The notes under the pieces are model-generated. The model was not told the origin of the DNA, made no database searches, and was given only the letters and a program-made list of their open reading frames with translations. Shown here in pieces: positions 44,275 through 52,703 of a stretch of DNA of 64,000 nucleotides; position 1 is the stretch's first letter, and the number at the start of each line of letters is the position of its first letter. Source of the stretch: Streptomyces sp. NBC_00154 (GTDB lineage: Bacteria; Actinomycetota; Actinomycetes; Streptomycetales; Streptomycetaceae); assembly GCF_026342835.1 (NCBI RefSeq), contig NZ_JAPEMI010000001.1:6454501-6518500 (forward strand). Direction: 5' to 3'. The translations under genes and the position numbers were made by a program.

Positions 44275-45314
44275 TGACCACGCCGACGAAGAACGCCGCG
44301 CCCGAGGCCAGGGAGGCCGAGGTCCGTGTACGCGACCTCAGTGTCCACTACCGCATCAACGGCACGGAGTACCCGGCTGTCGCGAACGCCTCCCTCGACC
44401 TGCGCCGCGGTGAGATCACCGGTCTGGTGGGGGAGTCCGGTTCAGGCAAGTCGACCCTGGCCCTGTCCCTGATGAACGCCGTGCCCGAACCGGGCCGGAT
44501 CGCAGGCGGCGCCATCCACGTCGACGGTATCGGTGACGTGACGGCGCTCAGCGCCAAGGCGATGCGGACGGTACGTGGCTCGGCGCTCGGCTACGTCTTC
44601 CAGGCGTCGCAGAACTCCATGAACCCGCTGAAGACCATCGGCAAGCAGATCCTGGACCTGGGCCGCTCGCACGACGTCGAGGACCTTCCGGGCCTGCTCT
44701 CCCGCGCCAAGCAGCTCGCCGAGCGGATGGGCCTGGACGGCAACCGCGTTCTGGACTCCTATCAGCACGAGCTGTCCGGCGGCATGCGCCAGCGCCTGGG
44801 CATCGTCTTCGCTCTCGTTCTGAACGCCAAGGTCCTCATCCTGGACGAGCCGACCACGGCTCTGGACGTACTGTCCCAGTCCGCGGTGCTGAAGATCATT
44901 CGCCAGGTGCACGAGGAGAACAACCTCAGCACCCTCATCGTCACCCACGACATGGGAGTGGTCTCGGAGCTCGCCGACAACCTGGCCGTGATGTACGGCG
45001 GCCGGATCGTCGAGCACGGCCCGATGCTGGATCTCCTCCGCAACCCCACCCACCCCTACACCAAGGCTCTGATCGGCGCCACGGCACGCATCGTCGGCGA
45101 CCCGGCCGCAGCCCGCGCCCTGCCGGGCCGCCCGCCGGACCTCACCACCATCCCGAAGACGGGTTGCGTGTTCCGCGACCGCTGCGCCTTCAAGATGGAC
45201 ATCTGCGCCGAGGACGAGCCGCAGCTCGCGGAGCACTCGGTCGGCCACCAGCGGGCGTGCCACGCGGACGCCGCCGTGGTCAGCCCCACCACCTCGAAGG
45301 GAGACGCGTCGTGA
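44274..45314 (+). CDS. Opp/Dpp-type ABC ATPase D
   Basis: A 346-residue ATPase. ATG 44274 shares a base with the previous stop. Motifs are Walker A GESGSGKST, signature LSGGMRQR, Walker B VLILDEPTTALD and the switch His in VTHDMG. The C-terminal oligopeptide-transporter domain has the cysteine pattern CVFRDRCAFKMDIC that binds an iron-sulfur cluster in this family. It pairs with the next ATPase. Confidence 0.92.
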   Translation: MTTPTKNAAPEAREAEVRVRDLSVHYRINGTEYPAVANASLDLRRGEITGLVGESGSGKSTLALSLMNAVPEPGRIAGGAIHVDGIGDVTALSAKAMRTVRGSALGYVFQASQNSMNPLKTIGKQILDLGRSHDVEDLPGLLSRAKQLAERMGLDGNRVLDSYQHELSGGMRQRLGIVFALVLNAKVLILDEPTTALDVLSQSAVLKIIRQVHEENNLSTLIVTHDMGVVSELADNLAVMYGGRIVEHGPMLDLLRNPTHPYTKALIGATARIVGDPAAARALPGRPPDLTTIPKTGCVFRDRCAFKMDICAEDEPQLAEHSVGHQRACHADAAVVSPTTSKGDAS

Positions 45315-46333
45315 TCGAGGCGCGCGGCATCACCCGCACCTACCACTCCCGCGGGGCCTTCACCGGCGAGCGCACGGTCTACGCCCTGCGCGGCGTCGAC
45401 TTCACGCTCCCCAAGGGCGGTGCCGTCGCCTTCATCGGCGAATCGGGCTGCGGCAAGACGACGCTGGGCAAGATCCTCACGGGGATCGAGACCTTCGACG
45501 GGGGCGAGCTCGTGGTCGACGGCGTGGAGCTCTCCAAGCTCTCGCCGCGCAAGCGTGCCCCGTACTTCCGCCGCATCCAGATGATCCACCAGGACCCGTA
45601 CTCTGCCCTGAACCCCACCCGCACGATCGAGCAGATCCTCGGCGACCCGCTGCGGATGCGCGCGAAGGAGACGGGCGGCGCCGCTTCGGCATCCGGTGTA
45701 CGGGCACGGGCCTCGGAACTCCTGGAACTGGTGGGTCTGGAGCCGGACGGGGTCCTCCCCAAGTACCCGCACCAGCTCTCGGGCGGTCAGCGCCAGCGTG
45801 TGGTCATCGCCCGCGCGCTCACCGTCGACCCCGAGGTGCTCATCGCCGACGAGGCCGTTTCGATGATCGACGTCTCGATGCGCCTGGGCATCCTCGCCCT
45901 CCTCCACGACCTGCGCGAACGCCTGGGTATCTCGCTGGTCTTCATCACCCACGACGTGGCGACGGCACGGTACGTCGGCGAGGGCGCCGAGCTGCACGTC
46001 ATCTACCGCGGTCAGGTCATCGAAAGTGGCCTCACCGACGACGTCATCCAAGGGCCCGTCCACCCCTACACGCAGTGCCTGCTGTCGGCGATCCCGATCA
46101 TGCGGGGTCTGGAGGAGCCCGGCCCCGACCGGCTCGCGCCACTGGCCCCGCTGGACGAGAAGGTGGCTACGGACGGCTGCCTGTTCGCACCCCGCTGCCC
46201 GTTCGCCACCGAGCGCTGCACGGCCGAACGGCCCGTCCTCGAAGCGGTGGGGGAGTCCGGGCAGCACCACGCCTGCTTCCACCCCACGGTGCGGCACGTG
46301 GTCGGTGTGGAGATCGAGCCGGCCGCCGTCTGA
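45311..46333 (+). CDS. Opp/Dpp-type ABC ATPase F with unusual Walker B context
   Basis: A 340-residue ATPase starting at GTG in a GTGA overlap. Walker A is GESGCGKTT and the signature LSGGQRQR. The Walker B region reads LIADEAVSMIDVS rather than the usual DEPTSALD; the catalytic Glu is kept. To my knowledge this variant is common among Opp-family importers that carry oligosaccharides, which fits a muramyl-saccharide substrate. The C-terminal CLFAPRCPFATERC cysteines are present. Confidence 0.9.
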   Translation: MIEARGITRTYHSRGAFTGERTVYALRGVDFTLPKGGAVAFIGESGCGKTTLGKILTGIETFDGGELVVDGVELSKLSPRKRAPYFRRIQMIHQDPYSALNPTRTIEQILGDPLRMRAKETGGAASASGVRARASELLELVGLEPDGVLPKYPHQLSGGQRQRVVIARALTVDPEVLIADEAVSMIDVSMRLGILALLHDLRERLGISLVFITHDVATARYVGEGAELHVIYRGQVIESGLTDDVIQGPVHPYTQCLLSAIPIMRGLEEPGPDRLAPLAPLDEKVATDGCLFAPRCPFATERCTAERPVLEAVGESGQHHACFHPTVRHVVGVEIEPAAV

Positions 46334-46351
46334 CCTCTCGCCCCCCGGCAT

Positions 46352-46390
46352 CGGGCGGGCCCGCTCCTTCCCTGGGTGCGGGCCCGCCCG
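46352..46390 (+). terminator. Hairpin after the importer, before anmK
   Basis: CGGGCGGGCCCGC (46352-46364) and GCGGGCCCGCCCG (46378-46390) form a perfect 13-bp stem with a 13-base loop. It lies between ATPase F and anmK, so anmK may be reached by partial read-through or have its own promoter. Confidence 0.7.
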
Positions 46391-46414
46391 CACCCATGTT
46401 CAGAAAGGAACCCT

Positions 46415-47569
46415 GTGAGAGTCCTGGGACTCAGCTCCGGCACCTCGCACGACGCGATCGACGCGGCCGTCGTCGAATTCCGCCTCGACGGCGACACCTT
46501 GCACGGCACCCTCGTCCACGCGGCTGCACACCCCTACCCGGCCGATCTGCGCGCCGAGATCCTGGACGCGCTGCCTCCGAGGGATGTGACGCTGGCCGCG
46601 GTGTGCCGCCTGGACACCCGCATCGGGCAGTCCTTCGCCGACACCGCGGCGGCGACAGCGGCCGCGGCAGGGCCGGTCGACCTGGTGTGCTCGCACGGCC
46701 AGACCCTCTACCACTGGGTGGACGACGGGACCGTGCGGGGCACCCTGCAACTCGGCCAGCCCGCCTGGATCGCCGAGCGCCTGGGCGTGCCGGTGGTGTC
46801 CGACGTACGCACCGCGGACGTGGCGGCGGGCGGCCAGGGCGCGCCCCTGGTGTCGCTCCTGGACACGCTGCTGCTCAGTGGACTGCCAGGTCCGGCGGGG
46901 GCGCTGAACCTCGGTGGGATCGCCAATCTGACATCAGTCGGCCACGGCGCGCCGGTCGCCTTCGACACCGGTCCCGCAAACGCCCTGATGGACGCGGCCG
47001 CGCTGGCCGGGACCGGCCGGCCGTACGACGAGGACGGCCGGCTCGCCGCCGCCGGACGGGTGGACCCGGCGCTGCTCGCCGCTCTGCTCGCCGAACCGTA
47101 CTACCGGCGCGAGCCGCCGAAGAGCACCGGCAAGGAGCTCTTCCACGCCGACTACCTGGCCGGGCACCTGGCCGGACGTCGCCCGCTCCCGGTCGAGGAC
47201 CTCCTGGCCACCCTGGCCGAGCTGACCGCACGCACGGTTGCGGACGCGGTACGGGAGCGAGGCCTGCGGACCCTCGTGATGTCCGGCGGCGGCGCGGACA
47301 ACCCGGTGCTGACCGAGCGGATCGGGGCACTGCTGCCGGGGGTCGAGCTGCTGCGCTCCGACGCGCTGGGACTGCCCTCGGCCGCCAAGGAGGCGGTGGC
47401 TTTCGCGTTGCTCGGCTGGTTCACCGCGCACGGCCTGCCGGGGACGCTCCCCAGCTGCACCGGGGCGACGGGCGGACGGCTGCTGGGCCGGATCACCCCG
47501 GGCCACGGGCCGCTGCGGCTGCCGGAGCCGTTGACCGGGGCTCCGGCGGCCGCCCGCTTCAGCTGCTGA
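46415..47569 (+). CDS. anmK: Anhydro-N-acetylmuramic acid kinase AnmK
   Basis: A 384-residue kinase. GTG 46415 is chosen because AAAGGAA is just upstream and the family N-terminus starts there. Family motifs are all present: LSSGTSHDAIDAAVVEF, CSHGQTLYHW, NLGGIANLT, FDTGPANALMD, MSGGGADNP and KEAVAFALL. AnmK opens the 1,6-anhydro bond and phosphorylates the sugar, giving MurNAc-6-phosphate for MurQ. It follows an ABC importer that delivers unphosphorylated sugar, unlike the PTS route of Bacillus. Its presence implies that anhydro-ended fragments, products of lytic transglycosylases, are used. Confidence 0.93.
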   Translation: MRVLGLSSGTSHDAIDAAVVEFRLDGDTLHGTLVHAAAHPYPADLRAEILDALPPRDVTLAAVCRLDTRIGQSFADTAAATAAAAGPVDLVCSHGQTLYHWVDDGTVRGTLQLGQPAWIAERLGVPVVSDVRTADVAAGGQGAPLVSLLDTLLLSGLPGPAGALNLGGIANLTSVGHGAPVAFDTGPANALMDAAALAGTGRPYDEDGRLAAAGRVDPALLAALLAEPYYRREPPKSTGKELFHADYLAGHLAGRRPLPVEDLLATLAELTARTVADAVRERGLRTLVMSGGGADNPVLTERIGALLPGVELLRSDALGLPSAAKEAVAFALLGWFTAHGLPGTLPSCTGATGGRLLGRITPGHGPLRLPEPLTGAPAAARFSC

Positions 47570-47656
47570 CTTCGCCTTCGTGCCTGCCGGGCCCGGAGAG
47601 CGAACGACCCGTCCGGGTGGCCGAACCGCGACGCTCCTGCGGGCACGGGAGGCTGC

Positions 47657-49687
47657 TCAGCCCTGCGCCCCCGGCGCTGCGCCGCTGGTGTCCGAGAGGT
47701 CGACATGGATGCGCATCGCATGCCCGTACAGCTCCGCCTCGGCGCGCAGTGAGGCGCTCACGCTGGACGCCTGGCGGAAGCCGTGTCCCTCGCCCTCGAA
47801 GAGCAAGTAGCGGTGCCACAGCCCGCGTCGGGCCACTGCGTCGACGATGCGTTCGGCCTGGTCGGGACGGCAGATGAAGTCGTCCGCTCCCTGCAGCATC
47901 ACCAGCGGGCTGGTGATCTGCCCGGCCTTGCGGATCGGCGACACCCGGTCGAACCGCTCCTGGTCCTCGGGCAACTTCCCGACCAGATACTCCATATAGC
48001 GGGACTCGAAGTCATGGGTCTGTCCGTAGATCCAGGTCTCCGGGTCACTGATGGGGTAGTACACCGCACCGCAGCAGAAGGTGTCGGTCGACGTCAGCGC
48101 CGCGAGTGTCGTCCAGCCACCCGCCGAGCCGCCACGGATCGCGGTGCGCGAAGGGTCCGCGAGCCCGGCGGAGGCCAGTTCCGAGGCCACCGTCACCGAG
48201 TCCTCGACGTCGGTGACACCCCAGGTGTGCCGCAGCCGGTCCCGGTAGGCGCGGCCGTAGCCGGTGGAGCCGCCGTAGTCGACGGCGGCGACGGCGAAGC
48301 CCCGGCTGCAGAAGAGCGAGAACTCCGCATCGGGGGCCGCGCCGTTGGAGTTGGTGGGCCCGCCGTGGATGTGGATCAGCAGCGGCGGCGCCTCGCCTGC
48401 CGGGCCGGTGCAGTCCGGGCTGGTGGGCGGATAGTAGACGTACTGCACCTCGCCGCCGTCCGCGGCCTTGGCGACCCGCCGCTCCGGCACCGCCCGCCAG
48501 GCGTCGTACGTGGTGTCCCGCTCACCGTTGCAGCGCACCGGAGCGCTGCCGTCGAACGGCACCCGCAGCACGGCGTGGCCGAGCGTGGGGGAGGCCGCCA
48601 GCAGTACGGCGGCATGGTCGTCGGCCCACAGGTCGGAGCCGAACTCCGTCCACTCGGGCGCCAGATCGCGCAGCGTGCCGTCGGCGGGATCCCACAGCGC
48701 GAGCCGCTGTTCACCGACGCCGTGCCGCAGCACAACTCCGGCCGAGGTGGCCGCGAACCAGCTCGCGCCGACCCGCCACAGGGCACCCGCGCACTCCCGC
48801 TCCATGGGCCGTACGCACTCGGCGTGCCAGCTCCCGTCGGACGCCCGGGTGATCCGGAAGAGGTTCGCCCAGCCGTCCGGGTCCGCCATCGCGTACAGGG
48901 TGCCGTCGGGCGCCCAAGCGGCCTGCGGTACGGACACCGCACCGCCGCCCAGCACCCGCACCGGCTCGCCCGCGACGCCGTCCACCAGCGGCGCGACCAT
49001 CAACTCGGTGGTCTCCCACGGCATCTGCGGGTGGTCCCAGCCGAGCCACGCCAGGTGCCGTCCGTCCGGGCTGATCCGCGGGGTGGACAGGAAGTGGTGG
49101 GAGCGACCGACCACCCGCAGCCGGTCCGGCGCGGTGGCGGCCGAGCCGTCGAGCGGCACGGCGACGATGTCACGACGGGTGCGCGGGGCCGGATCCTCGC
49201 CCGGTTCCCGGGCTGCCTGCGTGACCTCCCGGACCAGCCAGACCTCGGTGCCACCCGGCGCGAACACCGGGTCCGCCCAGCAGGTTTCGTACTCGGGCGG
49301 ATCGGCAGGAGTCAGCGGGACCGGGGTGCTCGCAACGCCCGCTCCCAGCAGGGCGGTCCCGGCCGCGTACAGCCGCTGGTCGCGATGGTCGGTGAAGACC
49401 AGCAGATGCGCGCCGCCGTCCGAGCCGGGCCGGACCGCGTACGGGCGCCCGCCGTAGCCCAGCGAACGGTTGCGCACACTGACACCCGCCGGCAGTACCG
49501 GCTCGGGGGCGTGCCCGGGGCGGGTGCGCAGCAGCCGGACGGTGGCCGTGGCCGGATCGTTGGCGCACCACCAGGTCTCCTCGCCGACGCCGGACGGCCA
49601 GCTCGTGGCCCCGGAGCCGGCCGCGGCCGAATCGGCGGTCAGCGGTGAGGGCCACTCGCCGTAGGGGAGGACACGGCGCTCGGTCAT
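47657..49687 (-). CDS. S9-family serine peptidase (prolyl oligopeptidase/acylaminoacyl type)
   Basis: A 676-residue cytosolic peptidase; ATG 49687 overlaps the stop of the upstream gene (ATGA). An N-terminal beta-propeller-like region (about 1-400) gates a C-terminal alpha/beta hydrolase. Catalytic Ser521 is in RGGSAGGW, Asp near 602 in GADDF and His635 in EGHGF. S9 enzymes cut short peptides. Co-translation with a diaminopimelate-decarboxylase paralogue and a cupin regulator suggests it works on imported wall-type peptides, as an inference. It is convergent with anmK. Confidence 0.87.
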   Translation of the reverse strand: MTERRVLPYGEWPSPLTADSAAAGSGATSWPSGVGEETWWCANDPATATVRLLRTRPGHAPEPVLPAGVSVRNRSLGYGGRPYAVRPGSDGGAHLLVFTDHRDQRLYAAGTALLGAGVASTPVPLTPADPPEYETCWADPVFAPGGTEVWLVREVTQAAREPGEDPAPRTRRDIVAVPLDGSAATAPDRLRVVGRSHHFLSTPRISPDGRHLAWLGWDHPQMPWETTELMVAPLVDGVAGEPVRVLGGGAVSVPQAAWAPDGTLYAMADPDGWANLFRITRASDGSWHAECVRPMERECAGALWRVGASWFAATSAGVVLRHGVGEQRLALWDPADGTLRDLAPEWTEFGSDLWADDHAAVLLAASPTLGHAVLRVPFDGSAPVRCNGERDTTYDAWRAVPERRVAKAADGGEVQYVYYPPTSPDCTGPAGEAPPLLIHIHGGPTNSNGAAPDAEFSLFCSRGFAVAAVDYGGSTGYGRAYRDRLRHTWGVTDVEDSVTVASELASAGLADPSRTAIRGGSAGGWTTLAALTSTDTFCCGAVYYPISDPETWIYGQTHDFESRYMEYLVGKLPEDQERFDRVSPIRKAGQITSPLVMLQGADDFICRPDQAERIVDAVARRGLWHRYLLFEGEGHGFRQASSVSASLRAEAELYGHAMRIHVDLSDTSGAAPGAQG

Positions 49688-51057
49688 CGAAGGTCTCCTG
49701 AGAGGTCTATGCCGGCGCCGGCGCCGTCGCGGAGCAAGAGGTCGGCGGGGGTCTCGCGACGCACCATGAGGCGCGCCTGCCCGTCGCGTACGGCGACGAC
49801 GGCGGGGCGCGGCTGGAAGTTGTAGTTGCTGGCCATGACGTGGTGGTAGGCGCCGGTCGCGGGCACAGCCAGCAGATCGCCGACGGCCAGGTCGGCCGGG
49901 AGCGCGATGTCGGGTACGACGATGTCGCCGCTCTCGCAGTGCCGGCCGACGACGAGGGAGTGCACGGGGCGGCCGGTGAGCCTGCGGTTGGCGGTCCAGG
50001 CGGTGTATGAGGCCTGGTAGAGGGCGGGGCGCAGAGCGTCGCTCATGCCGCCGTCGACGGAGACGAAGCGTCGCTCGAGGCCCTGCTTGACCACTCCGAC
50101 TTCGTAAAGCGTGACACCGGCGGTGCCGATCAGGGAGCGGCCCGGCTCCACCGCGAGCCGAACGGAGGCAGGGTCCATCTCCTCGGCGACCCCGGCCCGC
50201 AGCGCGGCCACGAACTCGGCGGGCGCCAGCCGTTGCTGGCCGGGCACATAGGCGATTCCGGCGCCGCCGCCGAGGTCCAGTTCTTCGATGCGGATGCTGT
50301 GCCGCTCGGCGAGCATGCGGACGAATGCGGCCACCCGCGAGGCGGCCCGCCGGATGCCGGACGGGTCGAGGATCTGCGAGCCCAGGTGGGAGTGGATGCC
50401 CGTCAGACGCAACGAGGGGATGCCACTGACGGTGAGGACCGCCCGTTCGGCGAATCCACCGTTGACCGGGAAGCCGAACTTCACGTCGTCGCTGCCGGTG
50501 GCCATGTAGTCGTGGGTGTCGGCGGCGACGCCCGGCGCGATGCGCAGATACACGTCCTGGACCCGGCCGGCGTCGGCCGCGTAGCCGGCGAGCCGGTCGA
50601 TCTCCTCGGCGCAGTCGACGACGATCACCCCGACGCCGTACGCCACGGCCGAGCGGAGTTCGGCGGGGAGCTTGTTGTTGCCGTGCAGCACGATGTGGGC
50701 GGGGTCGAAGCCCGCGGCGACGGCGAGTTCGAGCTCGCCGACGCTGCACACGTCCAGGTGCAGACGCTCCTCACCCACCCAGCGGACCATCTCCGGGCAG
50801 AGGAAGGCCTTGGACGCGTAGTGCACGCGGTCCGCGCCGGACTCCCGCCACTGGCGGGCCCGCTCGCGGAAGTCCGCCTCGTCCACGACGTAGAGCGGAG
50901 TGCCGCAGGCCTGGGCGAGGCCCGTCATCGGCACGGAGCCCACATGCAGTTCGCCGTCCATGTCCTTGGCGGTGAGCGGCCAGACGTCCGGTGCTTCGTC
51001 CGGGCCCGCGGCGCGGGTGGGGGCGGCGTCGGGCGCGTTGTCGGCGGATGGAACCAC
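49684..51057 (-). CDS. Diaminopimelate decarboxylase-like PLP enzyme (LysA paralogue)
   Basis: A 457-residue fold-III PLP enzyme. GTG 51057 is chosen: AAGGAG is 8 bases before it, whereas it would abut the GTG at 51066. The barrel carries the PLP lysine Lys83 in HYASKAF; HSHLGSQI and LDLGGGAGI follow, then EPGRSLIG and CESGDI of the second domain, the partner-site cysteine motif of the decarboxylases. The reaction expected is meso-diaminopimelate to L-lysine plus CO2. It is not beside biosynthetic genes but between an XRE-cupin regulator and a peptidase, facing a peptide/D-amino-acid operon. That suggests a catabolic copy using DAP from wall peptides. Other D-amino-acid substrates are possible. 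Confidence 0.83.
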   Translation of the reverse strand: MVPSADNAPDAAPTRAAGPDEAPDVWPLTAKDMDGELHVGSVPMTGLAQACGTPLYVVDEADFRERARQWRESGADRVHYASKAFLCPEMVRWVGEERLHLDVCSVGELELAVAAGFDPAHIVLHGNNKLPAELRSAVAYGVGVIVVDCAEEIDRLAGYAADAGRVQDVYLRIAPGVAADTHDYMATGSDDVKFGFPVNGGFAERAVLTVSGIPSLRLTGIHSHLGSQILDPSGIRRAASRVAAFVRMLAERHSIRIEELDLGGGAGIAYVPGQQRLAPAEFVAALRAGVAEEMDPASVRLAVEPGRSLIGTAGVTLYEVGVVKQGLERRFVSVDGGMSDALRPALYQASYTAWTANRRLTGRPVHSLVVGRHCESGDIVVPDIALPADLAVGDLLAVPATGAYHHVMASNYNFQPRPAVVAVRDGQARLMVRRETPADLLLRDGAGAGIDLSGDLR

Positions 51058-51062
51058 CTGCG

Positions 51063-51686
51063 TCACTCCTTCGTGAGGACGACGAGCAGGAGCAAGTCGT
51101 CGCTGGTCTGCGTGATCTGATGTTCTTCGGATGCGGCGAAGTGGCAGGCGTCGGCCGGATTCAGCACGCGCGCGGTGTCCGAGACGCGGAGCCGGCACTG
51201 TCCGGCCAGCACCACCACGAGTTCCTCTCCGGCGTGCCGGATCGGTCGGGCGTGATCGCCCGGTTCACCCCTTATCAGGCGTGAATGGAGCGCGGTTGCG
51301 TTATGGGCCGTCATGTTCCAGATTCCTTGACTGTCCGACATCGCGGTCAATCCGGGAAGCGTGGTGAAACGGGGCGGGAACGGGCTGTTGTCGGACGCGT
51401 CACCACGTTCGGCGCCGAGCAGCTCGTGCAGTTCGAGGCCCAGCACTCCGGCGAGTTGCGCCAGGCTGCGGACGGTCGGATTCGCAGAGCCGGATTCGAT
51501 CTGCGAGACATATGCGGGCGAGAGACCCGACCCGGCCGCGGTGGCGGCCAGTGTCAGTCCTGCCGTCCTGCGCGCCGAGGCAACGACCTTGGCCAGTTGG
51601 GCGGTTGCCCGATCGGCTGCGGACGCCTCGACCGATGAGTCGACGGTCGTCGCGGCGGCGGCTGGAACATCCCTTGACTCAGACAT
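51063..51686 (-). CDS. XRE-family regulator with cupin domain
   Basis: A 207-residue regulator. The helix-turn-helix is at about 33-88 (RRTAGLTLAATAAGSGLSPA, then YVSQIESGSANPTVRSLAQL), and a small cupin domain at about 120-205 (GEELVVVLAGQCRLRV). It opens the minus-strand unit and its end abuts the decarboxylase gene. Regulators of this build often control amino-acid or polyamine catabolism. No ribosome binding site precedes the ATG, so it may be leaderless. It probably regulates itself and perhaps the divergent operon. Confidence 0.83.
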   Translation of the reverse strand: MSESRDVPAAAATTVDSSVEASAADRATAQLAKVVASARRTAGLTLAATAAGSGLSPAYVSQIESGSANPTVRSLAQLAGVLGLELHELLGAERGDASDNSPFPPRFTTLPGLTAMSDSQGIWNMTAHNATALHSRLIRGEPGDHARPIRHAGEELVVVLAGQCRLRVSDTARVLNPADACHFAASEEHQITQTSDDLLLLVVLTKE

Positions 51687-51694
51687 GCGGTGAC

Positions 51695-51761
51695 AGTAAT
51701 ACTCGCGCCACCTTAGATCAATGTATCCGCCAGCAAGTGATACTCAGGGAAGAAATCCCTG
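51695..51761. promoter_or_regulatory. Divergent control region: AGTRATACTC repeats and CAGGGA-N5-TCCCTG palindrome
   Basis: AGTAATACTC (51695-51704) and AGTGATACTC (51736-51745) are direct repeats 41 bases apart, about four helical turns. CAGGGA (51745-51750) and TCCCTG (51756-51761) form a perfect inverted repeat 40 bases before the RpiR-like gene. These are candidate operators for the two divergent regulators. Which protein binds which is unknown. Confidence 0.5.
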
Positions 51762-51800
51762 GTCGCAGCGGTGGAGTTCACGGCATGGAGGGAGGTTTTG

Positions 51801-52703
51801 ATGTCTGTCCTGACGCCCGATCCTGTGCTCCGCCTGTTGGAGCGTGCTGCGGCCCAATGCGGTCCCGGGGCCGCTCGCCTGCACGCCGTACTCGCTGCGG
51901 ACTTCCCCGCCGCACTGTCCCGGCGCCCCGCCCAGCTCCTGCGGGTCGCCGACGCGAACGCCGAGGATCTCGACCAGCTGCTCGCCATGGCGGGCTTCGC
52001 CGACACCGAGGACCTGCGTGCCTGTGCCGCCCGTGAGACGGGCCGCCGGCTGCCCGTTCCCGACCAGCGCATCGCCGACCGTGAGGGCGAGCCCGGTGAC
52101 CGGACCGCGCTGCGCCGCATCCTCGCCCGGGAGCAGGAGAACCTGGCCGGCACCCTCGACGCGCTGCACGCCAACGGCGCCCTGGAACTCGCCGCCCGGG
52201 CCGTGGTCGCAGGCCGCCGCCGCTGGGTGTTCGGCGACATGAAGTCCATCGGGTACGCGGCTCTGGTTGCCGCCGATCTCTCCGCCGCGCTCCGCGACGT
52301 CACGCTCGTCCAGCCGGGAGTGGGAGCGGCCGTCACCGCGCTCGCCGACGCCGGCGACCAGGATGTACTGATCACCTTCAGCTTTCGCAGCTACAGCCGA
52401 CACACCGTGCGCTTCGCCCGTGAGTTCCACGCGCTGGGCGGCACGGTCGTAGCGATCACCGACGGCTACGACAGCCCGGTGTGCGCGTACGCCACCCACG
52501 TCCTCGCGGTGAACACCCGAAGCGAGTCGCGCACCCACTCGCCGACCGCCGTCACCGCCACCGGCCATCTGCTCGCCTCACTTGCCGCGGCCGGCGCGAA
52601 GGGTGCGGCCCGTCGCGCACAGCGCCGGTACGCACTCACCTGGGCCCTGAGCGACGGCGAGAGCGCCACCCCCGCCGGCCCGCCTGAAAGGACTGCTCCG
52701 TGA
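51801..52703 (+). CDS. RpiR-like regulator with SIS domain
   Basis: A 300-residue protein. ATG 51801 follows GGGAGG at good spacing; a GTG at 51771 is less likely. Residues 1-80 form a helical N-terminal domain like HTH_6 of RpiR proteins, though the recognition helix is less typical. The SIS domain occupies about 120-270 (WVFGDMKSIGYAALVAADLS, ITFSFRSYSRHTVRFA). It is the first gene of an operon for peptide and D-amino-acid use, overlapping the M20 gene by 4 bases (GTGA). The ligand may be a sugar phosphate derived from muropeptides. Confidence 0.78.
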   Translation: MSVLTPDPVLRLLERAAAQCGPGAARLHAVLAADFPAALSRRPAQLLRVADANAEDLDQLLAMAGFADTEDLRACAARETGRRLPVPDQRIADREGEPGDRTALRRILAREQENLAGTLDALHANGALELAARAVVAGRRRWVFGDMKSIGYAALVAADLSAALRDVTLVQPGVGAAVTALADAGDQDVLITFSFRSYSRHTVRFAREFHALGGTVVAITDGYDSPVCAYATHVLAVNTRSESRTHSPTAVTATGHLLASLAAAGAKGAARRAQRRYALTWALSDGESATPAGPPERTAP

